From: Arthrobacter sp. YD4
GTDB lineage: Bacteria > Actinomycetota > Actinomycetes > Actinomycetales > Micrococcaceae
Direction: 5' to 3'
DNA length: 64,000 bases
NCBI RefSeq assembly: GCF_030410515.1
Contig: NZ_JAUHHD010000001.1
Span: 682,001-746,000 of the forward strand
Position 1 is the first letter of the stretch, and each line of letters opens with the position of its first letter. Under the pieces are notes generated by a model. That model made no database searches. It had not been told where the DNA came from and saw nothing but the letters and a program-made list of their open reading frames with translations. The position numbers were made by a program, and so were the translations under genes. Below are positions 58,367 to 64,000 of the stretch, one piece after another.

Positions 58367-59518
58367 TCAGTCGCCGGGGACGAGCACGGTTCCTTCGCTG
58401 ATGACCCGGGCCGACCGCTGGAAGGCGACCTTGCTGGGAACGGGCGCGTCCAGGGCTGTCCTGGTGGCGCCGTTGAGGAGGTGGATCGCCAGGGTGTCCC
58501 CTCCGTCGTTTGTGCTTTCGGCGTCGCCGGAGTGGCCTGCGTCGCCGGAGTTGCCGACGGCGGCGTTGGCGACGATGGAGCCGGCGCGTCCGGAGGCGGC
58601 GGCGATCGCGACGGCGCTGGTGAGTCCGATGGCCGGGTGCAGGGCGCCCATCGAGATCATCCGCGCGGAGACGCCGGTCTCCCCTGCCGGCGGCGGGCCC
58701 ACGATGCCCACCTTCGGGATGGAGGTCAGGTGGCTGGGGATGCCCATGACCTTGGCGGCGGCGGCCCGCAGCTCCGGCGCCAGGGCCACCAGTTCTTCCA
58801 GCTCCTCCGCGTCTTCACTGCCGGTGAAACCGAAGTCCCGTGGATCGAAGATCGCCGCCGGGGCGCCGGCGTCGATCAGCGTGGCGTGGAAGGTGCGGCC
58901 CTGGACGGTGACCTCGTCGACGGCATGGCCGGTGGGCATTTCCGTCTCGAAGCTGGTCCAGCTGCTGCTCTCGAAGATGATGTCCACAGGGACGCCCGGG
59001 TAGTACTGGCCCGGGATCTGCCGCGAACCGTAGGTGGGGACCTCGCCGCCGGGGGTGGGGACCTCGCAGACCAGGCTCAGCCCGGTGACCGTGTTGACGA
59101 TCGTGACCCGGGAGACGCCGTCGGCCGGCGGCACCAGCCGGGCGTGCAGCGCGTACAGGCCTAGGCCGGTGGCGCAGTTGCCACAGTTGCTGTCCCACTC
59201 CACGGAGGGCGTATCGATGGCCACCTGCGCGAAGCGGTAGTTCACCACGCCGTCCGTCGAGCCGAGGTCGTCCACGATGATCGCCTTGCTGGTGGTGGAG
59301 GACGCGCCGCCGACGCCGTCGATCTGGCGGAGGTCCGGGGAGCCGAAGGTACGGATCAACAGGCGTTCGATGTCGGCGGTGTCCGCCGGCAGGTCGCTCT
59401 GGCGGAAGATCCAGCACTTGCTCGTCCCGCCGCGGACCAGGGCGGCCGGGACCTGAATGACTGACGTTCGTGGGGAGTCCGATTCCCCCAGTTGGACCGT
59501 GCCGGTGGGGCTGGTCAT
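58367..59518 (-). CDS. PrpF-family isomerase (methylaconitate / oxalomesaconate tautomerase type)
   Basis: 383 residues, GAGGAG six bases before ATG. QVPAALVRGGTSKCWIFRQSDLPAD is the PrpF N-terminal signature, with the catalytic Cys-region SKCWIF; DSNCGNCATGLGLYALH is the second active-site segment (GNC) and GIVGPPPAG the later conserved loop. These diaminopimelate epimerase-fold enzymes isomerise double bonds in aconitate-like acids by proton transfer. With a TcuA-like dehydrogenase nearby, an aconitate or tricarballylate derivative is the likely substrate. It diverges from the GntR gene and carries GTATAC sites upstream. Confidence 0.88.
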   Translation of the reverse strand: MTSPTGTVQLGESDSPRTSVIQVPAALVRGGTSKCWIFRQSDLPADTADIERLLIRTFGSPDLRQIDGVGGASSTTSKAIIVDDLGSTDGVVNYRFAQVAIDTPSVEWDSNCGNCATGLGLYALHARLVPPADGVSRVTIVNTVTGLSLVCEVPTPGGEVPTYGSRQIPGQYYPGVPVDIIFESSSWTSFETEMPTGHAVDEVTVQGRTFHATLIDAGAPAAIFDPRDFGFTGSEDAEELEELVALAPELRAAAAKVMGIPSHLTSIPKVGIVGPPPAGETGVSARMISMGALHPAIGLTSAVAIAAASGRAGSIVANAAVGNSGDAGHSGDAESTNDGGDTLAIHLLNGATRTALDAPVPSKVAFQRSARVISEGTVLVPGD

Positions 59519-59584
59519 GGTGTCTCCTCAATGGTGCCTGCGTACCGTCGTTGGTACCGGTCGATCTTTGAAGCACTTTCGGTA

Positions 59585-59753
59585 CAGTTTAGAAAAACTG
59601 TCCTCGCTTTCGGTCGAATGTATACCGTTTGCGAGAAGCGAGCAACAAAAATGTGTGTTGGCACACACCCGCTACCGAAATGTGACGGGCGTCTCGCCGT
59701 CGTCTGGGATTGCTGTTCACGAAAAGAGCCAGCTGTATACCGTGTGTTAAAAT
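59585..59753. promoter_or_regulatory. PrpF / GntR divergent regulatory region with GTATAC sites
   Basis: The 312-bp gap holds GTATAC at 59620-59625 and 59735-59740, both in the context TGTATACCGT. The second lies just upstream of TAAAAT (59748-59753), a probable -10 of the GntR gene. Other inverted repeats are CAGTTT-AGAA-AAACTG (59585-59600) and TGTGTG-TTGG-CACACA (59652-59667). Confidence 0.55.
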
Positions 59754-59830
59754 GGCCTTCGACTGTATGGTGAGTTCCATCAGGCCCGCCTGATGTTCAC
59801 ACCGTTGCTGCCACGAGGAAGAGACCAGCG

Positions 59831-60490
59831 ATGAGCAATCCGGCCCTGATGAGCCCGTACCTGATGATCCGCAACGCGATCATTGCCCAGGAGCTCCCGC
59901 CCAAGGCCCAGCTGGTGGAGACCGCCCTGGCCAAGAAGTACAACGTCTCCCGCACCCCCATCCGCGAGGCCCTGCGCCGCCTGGAAACCGAGGGCCTGGT
60001 GGAGCGGATCGGCTCACGCATGCAGGTCCGGGAGTACCGGCCCGAGGAGATGCTGGACCTGTATGAGGTGCGCTCCTTCCTGGAGGAGGCCGCCGCGAAG
60101 ACTGCCGCGCTGCGCCACACGGACATGGACCTCATGCTGATCGAGCGTGCCCACCAGAGCATGGTGGACCTGAAGTTCGAAGAGGCCACCGCAGCGCAGC
60201 TGGCCGCCGTGAACCGCACCTTTCACGAGCGCATCTGGGCCGCGAGCCACAGCGCTGCCCTGCTGGATCTCCTGGACCGCATCCTGGTCCACTTCATCCG
60301 CTACCCCGGTACCACGCTGGCCACGCCGGCCCGCTGGAGCCAGGTGCTGAAGGAACACGAAGAACTCGTCGCCGCCATCCGGGACCGGGACGCGGAACGC
60401 GCCGGCAAGATCGCCAGCGCCCACCTGGAAGTGGCCAAGAACATCCGCATCGAGATGTACATCGATGCCCAGGAGATCCCTGCGCCGTAA
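59831..60490 (+). CDS. GntR family regulator with FCD domain
   Basis: 219 residues. Winged helix about 10-75 (LPPKAQLVETALAKKYNVSRTPIREALRRLETEGLVERIGSRMQVREY), FCD domain about 80-210 (YEVRSFLEEAAAKTAAL, NRTFHERIWAASHSAALLDLLDRIL, HEELVAAIRDRDAERAGKIASAHL) with conserved Asp and His for a metal-carboxylate ligand. It diverges from the PrpF and ABC genes and lies upstream of uspA and tcuA. Repeated GTATAC sites in all gaps of the cluster suggest one regulon. Confidence 0.9.
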   Translation: MSNPALMSPYLMIRNAIIAQELPPKAQLVETALAKKYNVSRTPIREALRRLETEGLVERIGSRMQVREYRPEEMLDLYEVRSFLEEAAAKTAALRHTDMDLMLIERAHQSMVDLKFEEATAAQLAAVNRTFHERIWAASHSAALLDLLDRILVHFIRYPGTTLATPARWSQVLKEHEELVAAIRDRDAERAGKIASAHLEVAKNIRIEMYIDAQEIPAP

Positions 60491-60565
60491 CACCCACGCA
60501 CGTCACCCGGGGCCCGAGGGGCTCCGGGAGCACAGCCATGAGGAACTAACGAAGGAGATCGACCA

Positions 60566-60988
60566 GTGTCAGGCATCGTCATCGTCGGCGTCGACGGATC
60601 AGAAACAGCCATGAAGGCAGCACGTACCGCTGCGGACCTGGCCCAGGCCATGGGCGCCACCCTCAACGTGGTCACCGCGTACGCCAGCGACAAGACCGAG
60701 GTGGTGGAGATCGCGGGCGAGGACTGGACAGTCTCCGACTCGGAGCAGGCCCACAAAGTGGCCCAGCGCGTGGCGGCCCTGCTCGGCGCCTCCGGCGTCA
60801 GCACAACCTACACCGCGGCGCGCGGCAAGCCGCACGAAGTGCTTATCAGCGAGGCCGAGCGCCTCGAGGCGAAGGTGATCGTGGTGGGCAACCGGCGCAT
60901 GCAGGGCCTGGGCCGCGTCCTGGGCAGCGTGGCCAACACGGTGGCGCACAACGCGCCGTGCGACGTCTACATCGCCAAGACGAACTAG
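60566..60988 (+). CDS. Universal stress protein (UspA family)
   Basis: 140 residues from GTG, AAGGAG eight bases upstream. The fold SGIVIVGVDGSETAMKAARTAADLAQAMGATLNVVTAYA and the ATP-binding pattern VVGNRRMQGLGRVLGSVANTVAHNAPCDVYIAK (G-x2-M..., G-x9-G-S/T) are conserved, so it is of the ATP-binding class. It sits between gntR (75-bp gap) and tcuA. A strong terminator separates it from tcuA, so its link to the catabolic genes may be only regulatory. Confidence 0.93.
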   Translation: MSGIVIVGVDGSETAMKAARTAADLAQAMGATLNVVTAYASDKTEVVEIAGEDWTVSDSEQAHKVAQRVAALLGASGVSTTYTAARGKPHEVLISEAERLEAKVIVVGNRRMQGLGRVLGSVANTVAHNAPCDVYIAKTN

Positions 60989-61043
60989 AGCAACGCCAAC
61001 TAGGACCACCCAAGCGCGCCCCTCGCGGGCGCAGCGCATCCGC

Positions 61044-61099
61044 AGGGAGCCCGGCCGCACTGGAGAAATCCAGACCACGGCCGGGCTCCCTGCTTTATT
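61044..61099 (+). terminator. Intrinsic terminator after uspA
   Basis: AGGGAGCCCGGCCG and CGGCCGGGCTCCCT form a 14-bp perfect stem, with CTGGA/TCCAG as an inner stem, followed by GCTTTATTT. Confidence 0.9.
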
Positions 61100-61150
61100 T
61101 CGGGCTTCCAACACCCCTCCCCGCAACACTTCGCACCACCCCTTGTCGAA

Positions 61151-61169
61151 TTGCATTCTGTTGTATACA
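61151..61169 (+). promoter_or_regulatory. TcuA promoter region with GTATAC operator
   Basis: GTATAC at 61163-61168 (TTGTATACAT) lies about 35 bp before the TcuA start. TTGCAT (61151-61156) and TATTCA (61174-61179) are 17 bp apart, so the operator would sit between -35 and -10. Confidence 0.5.
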
Positions 61170-61202
61170 TTCGTATTCAACATCAACTGAGGAGTTTGGC
61201 TA

Positions 61203-62669
61203 ATGGTGGAGAACATAGACGTTCTGGTTGTGGGCGGCGGCAACGCCGGGTTTACGGCGGCGCTGGCCGCGGCGGAAAACGGCCGCTCGGTGCTGCTGCT
61301 GGAGAAGGCGGACAAGGACCGGGCCGGCGGCAACAGCTACTACACGGCCGGCGCCACCCGCATCCCGCACGGCGGGCTGGAAGACCTGGCCGACGTCGTC
61401 GAGCCCGACGAGCGGCACGCCGTCACGGAGGTGCCGCCGTACACGCAGGAGGATTACCTCGCTGACCTGGCGAAGGTCTCGGGCGGCCGGAACGATCCGG
61501 AGCTGTCCCGGGTGCTGGTGGAGGAGAGCCACGGGACGCTGCGCTGGCTGCAGCGGCAGGGGCTGAAGTACCGGCTGATGTACGAGCGCCAGGCCTACAG
61601 CCAGCCGGACGGGTCGTACCTGTTCTGGGGCGGCCTGCACATCGGCAACGTCGGCGGCGGCAAGGGCCTGATGGCGGACCACGCGGCGGCGGCCGGCCGC
61701 GCCGGCGTCAGCGTCCGCTACGGCCACGCCGTCACCGGGCTGATCGTCGAGGACGGGCGCGTGGCCGGCGTGCGGTTCAACGACGCCGACGGCGGCACCG
61801 GCGAGGTGCGGGCGGAGTCCGTGATCCTGGCCTCCGGCGGCTTCGAGGCGAATCCGGAGATGCGGCAGCGCTACCTGGGCGAGGGTTGGCAGAACGCGAA
61901 GGTCCGCGGCACCCCGGGGAACACCGGCGAGATGATCCGCGCCGCCCTGGACGCGGGCGCGGCGCAGGGCGGGGACTGGTCCACCTGCCACAGCGTCGCC
62001 TGGGACGCAGGGTTTGCGGAGAACGAGAGCAACTATGAGCTGACCAACCAGCTCACCCGCGGCGGCTACCCGCTCGGGATCGTGGTGAACCGCAGGGGTG
62101 CGCGGTTTGTGGACGAGGGCGCGGACTTCCGCAACTACACCTACGCCCGCTACGGCCGGGACATCCTGCAGCAGCCCGGCGCCGTGGCGTACCAGCTCTT
62201 CGACGCCACCACCCGGCCCATGCTCCGCGCCGAGGAGTACGAGATGCCCGGCGTCTCGGTGATCGAGGCCGATGACCTGGCCAGCCTGGCCGAGCGTGCG
62301 GGCATCGACCCGGCGGGGCTGGAACGCACCGTGGCCGAGTTCAACGCCGGCATCGACACCGGCCGGGCGTTCGACCCGAACGTCAAGGACGGGCGCGCGG
62401 CCGCCGTGGTGCCGCCCAAGAGCAACTGGGCGCTGGCGCTGAAGACCGCCCCCTTCTACGCCTTCCCCGTCACCTGCGGCGTGACCTTCACGTTCGGCGG
62501 GCTGAAGACGGACACCTACGGCCGGGTACTGGATCACGACGGCGCGCCCATCCCGGGCCTGCTGGCCTGCGGCGAGGCCCTCGGCGGCCTCTTCAGCGGC
62601 AACTACCCGGGCGGCAGCGGACTCGCGGCCGGCGCGGTGTTCGGCCGGCGGGCCGGATCCATCGCCTAA
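61203..62669 (+). CDS. tcuA: TcuA-like FAD-dependent tricarballylate dehydrogenase
   Basis: 488 residues. FAD motif VLVVGGGNAGFTAALAAAENG, RAGGNSYYTAGATRIPHGG, VILASGGFEANPEMRQRYLGEGWQNAKVRGTPGNTGEMIRAAL and FTFGGLKTDTYGRVLDHDGAPIPGLLACGEALGGLFSGNYPGGSGLAAGAVFG are as in TcuA, which oxidises tricarballylate to cis-aconitate. The usual electron partner TcuB and transporter TcuC are missing; an ABC importer and a PrpF isomerase take their place in the cluster. GAGGAG lies before the ATG. Electron acceptor unknown. Other fumarate-reductase-like substrates cannot be excluded. Confidence 0.85.
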   Translation: MVENIDVLVVGGGNAGFTAALAAAENGRSVLLLEKADKDRAGGNSYYTAGATRIPHGGLEDLADVVEPDERHAVTEVPPYTQEDYLADLAKVSGGRNDPELSRVLVEESHGTLRWLQRQGLKYRLMYERQAYSQPDGSYLFWGGLHIGNVGGGKGLMADHAAAAGRAGVSVRYGHAVTGLIVEDGRVAGVRFNDADGGTGEVRAESVILASGGFEANPEMRQRYLGEGWQNAKVRGTPGNTGEMIRAALDAGAAQGGDWSTCHSVAWDAGFAENESNYELTNQLTRGGYPLGIVVNRRGARFVDEGADFRNYTYARYGRDILQQPGAVAYQLFDATTRPMLRAEEYEMPGVSVIEADDLASLAERAGIDPAGLERTVAEFNAGIDTGRAFDPNVKDGRAAAVVPPKSNWALALKTAPFYAFPVTCGVTFTFGGLKTDTYGRVLDHDGAPIPGLLACGEALGGLFSGNYPGGSGLAAGAVFGRRAGSIA

Positions 62670-62694
62670 GTTCTATCCGGCTCCTTGTGCTTCG

Positions 62695-63426
62695 CTACCC
62701 GGCGACGACGGCGTGGAGGGCGGCGGCGGTGCCCGCGGGGTCGGTGAGCATGGCGCAGTGGTCACCGTTCATGGCGACCAGCCGGGTGGCGCCCGGGAGG
62801 TTGGACAGGGACATCCGCATCCGCCGCTCGGTGTTCTGCCGGTCCTCCTCGGGCCAGATGTAGGTCACGGGCACGCCGTCCAGGGCGCCGGCCGGCAGGG
62901 CCCACGGTTCGAAAAGCGGCCCGGCGGGCTGCGGGGTGAGGCGTGCTCGGATGGCCTGGACCGCGGGGTCCTCCGGGTCCAGCGAGGAGAGCCACCGGGT
63001 GGCCACCACGTCTGCGGGGACCACGTAGCTGCCGTCCCCGCGCTCGGCGGCTTCCCGCTCGTAGGTCTCGCGGATGGCGGGGTCCAGGGTGTCCGCCCAA
63101 GACTGGCCGAGTTCGCGGGCCTGGGCGCTGAAGTAGACCAGGTGCCGGACCTTGTCCGGGCGCTGCAGGGCCGCGGCGGCAATCGGGTATCCGGCCATGC
63201 TGTGCCCGGCGAGGACCACGGGTTCCGGCGCGGCGTCCAGGCGGTCGACGACGGCGGCCACGTAGTCGGCCACAGTCACCGAGCCGCGCGGGGTGGCGTC
63301 CTCTCCGTGGCCGGGAAGGTCGAACGCAACGGCTTTCGTGCCGAGCTTTGCGAGTTCGGCGATGGTGTCTTCCCAGCACCAGGCGCCGAGCATGCTTCCG
63401 TGGACCAGCAGGATCTCGGCGGGCAT
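62695..63426 (-). CDS. Alpha/beta hydrolase (esterase / hydroxynitrile lyase-like)
   Basis: 243 residues from ATG at 63426, six bases after GGAG; a much longer frame upstream lacks conserved sequence. The nucleophile is Ser in AGHSMAGYP, oxyanion region LVHGSMLGAWCWEDTI, Asp in TYIWPEEDRQ and His in NGDHCAML. Close pattern to the small plant-esterase-like EstC/salicylate esterase group. It converges with tcuA and diverges from a GntR gene with a GTATAC site between, so it may release the acid degraded by the module. Confidence 0.85.
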   Translation of the reverse strand: MPAEILLVHGSMLGAWCWEDTIAELAKLGTKAVAFDLPGHGEDATPRGSVTVADYVAAVVDRLDAAPEPVVLAGHSMAGYPIAAAALQRPDKVRHLVYFSAQARELGQSWADTLDPAIRETYEREAAERGDGSYVVPADVVATRWLSSLDPEDPAVQAIRARLTPQPAGPLFEPWALPAGALDGVPVTYIWPEEDRQNTERRMRMSLSNLPGATRLVAMNGDHCAMLTDPAGTAAALHAVVAG

Positions 63427-63490
63427 GGGCGCTCCTTCTTCGTTGCCGGGCGCGGCCGTCGGGGCTCCGACGCCGCAATTGAATGCAAAT

Positions 63491-63496
63491 GTATAC
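63491..63496. promoter_or_regulatory. GTATAC motif between the hydrolase and the second GntR gene
   Basis: ATGTATACTG lies in the 141-bp gap between the divergent genes, the fourth such site of the cluster. Confidence 0.5.
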
Positions 63497-63567
63497 TGCG
63501 AGCTGGGTGATGGGAACCCGGATGGCTGCCCGTGGACGTCAGGTCCGGGCCCCGGTGAGGAGCGTGC

Positions 63568-64000
63568 GTGGTGTTGGAGAAGTCGGTCTACAGCCGTCTG
63601 CGGGAGGACATCCTGAGCTCGGCGATCACGCCGGAGGAGACCCTCACCGAGGTGAAGCTGACGGAGCGGTACGGTGCCTCCCGCACCCCGGTCCGCGAGG
63701 CGCTGCAGCGGCTGGAGCAGGACGGCCTGCTGGAGCGCCGCGGCAAGATCCTGGCGGTCCGGACGCACACGGCCGAGGAAATCGTGGACATCTACGAGTC
63801 GCGGATTGTGCTCGAGGAAGCGGCGGCGGCCAAGGCGGCGCGGAAGCGGACCGATCTGGACGTCCGACTGCTGCGGGCGAAGTACCAGAGCATGCGCGCG
63901 CTGGACCCGGCGGACGGGCCGGTCTTGGCAGAGGCGAACCGGGAGTTCCACGGCCTGATCTGGACCGCGGCCCACAGCCCGTCGCTGATGCGGCTGCTGA
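63568..64000 (+). CDS. GntR family FCD regulator, cut by the right edge
   Basis: 144 residues are visible from GTG at 63568, five bases after GAGGAG; GTG at 63571 is equally possible. Winged helix SRLREDILSSAITPEETLTEVKLTERYGASRTPVREALQRLEQDGLLERRGK and the beginning of an FCD domain (YESRIVLEEAAAAKAARKR, ANREFHGLIWTAAHSPSLMRLL). It resembles the GntR at 59831 in both recognition helix (SRTPxREAL) and FCD start, so the two may recognise related sites. The C-terminus lies outside the window. Confidence 0.85.
   Translation, partial: MVLEKSVYSRLREDILSSAITPEETLTEVKLTERYGASRTPVREALQRLEQDGLLERRGKILAVRTHTAEEIVDIYESRIVLEEAAAAKAARKRTDLDVRLLRAKYQSMRALDPADGPVLAEANREFHGLIWTAAHSPSLMRLL

Noticed and set aside
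1..64000. tRNA, rRNA, insertion sequence or prophage
   Set aside because: None could be recognised by eye; no tRNA-like cloverleaf with CCA end, no transposase or phage structural gene, and no attachment-site duplications were seen. A tRNA-scan and IS search would settle this.

Overview
The window is high-GC, densely packed DNA with many 4-bp ATGA/GTGA gene overlaps. It looks like the chromosome of an actinobacterium, most likely Arthrobacter/Pseudarthrobacter (Micrococcaceae): Asp23/Gls24 stress operon with an ECF sigma factor, SCO1664 and MSMEG_4193 family genes, an ECF42-type sigma with a DGPF/YCII partner, and many GntR/IclR-controlled catabolic clusters. I saw no rRNA, tRNA, IS element, prophage or CRISPR array. 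It reads as metabolic and stress-response chromosome.

Layout. 1-4.3 kb: a processive GT2 polysaccharide synthase (cut by the left edge) diverges from a secreted GH18 protein with two chitin-binding modules, followed by two small proteins. 4.4-7.8 kb: an RsbQ-like hydrolase coupled to a PAS-GGDEF protein, diverging from a small Cys protein coupled to a Ser/Thr kinase. 7.8-12 kb: a nine-gene minus-strand Gls24 envelope-stress cluster containing CsbD, an ECF sigma factor and a zinc-binding anti-sigma/Gls24 fusion. 12.2-15.9 kb: two exported proteins (DUF6454, phosphoesterase) and a FetB-like permease. 15.9-20.7 kb: MHS transporter plus M20 deacylase under an XRE-cupin regulator, a MOSC protein and a GntR regulator. 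20.9-23.7 kb: DUF969/DUF979/DUF2891, a proposed 5-oxoproline-type transport unit. 23.8-27.2 kb: EtfB-EtfA and an unusual cytochrome b protein with a triplicated motif. 27.2-28.9 kb: small YCII and NIF3/CutA-like proteins and an SDR.

29.0-38.5 kb is the most striking region: eight catabolic genes in two divergent operons around an IclR gene, closed on both sides by perfect hairpin terminators, with repeated copies of one palindrome in the shared promoter region. The enzymes (cyclic amidohydrolase, cyclase-type hydrolase, MmgE/PrpD, class III CoA transferase, CitE-like lyase, flavoprotein) suggest a CoA-dependent route for a cyclic amide or imide that I cannot match to a described pathway.

38.6-54 kb holds mixed functions: an SQR-like flavoprotein, a MerR regulator, the ECF42 sigma/DGPF pair with a recognisable own promoter, APH and GNAT proteins, a MoxR/VWA pair, a histidine phosphatase/SCO1664 pair, an FtsW-type protein, a polar amino acid ABC transporter and a HAD protein. 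54-64 kb is a tricarboxylate-type module: an iron(III)-family ABC transporter, a PrpF-family isomerase, a GntR regulator, UspA, a TcuA-like dehydrogenase, an alpha/beta hydrolase and a second GntR (cut by the right edge). The motif GTATAC sits in each regulatory gap of this module. Assignments rest on reading motifs by eye; no database search was run.
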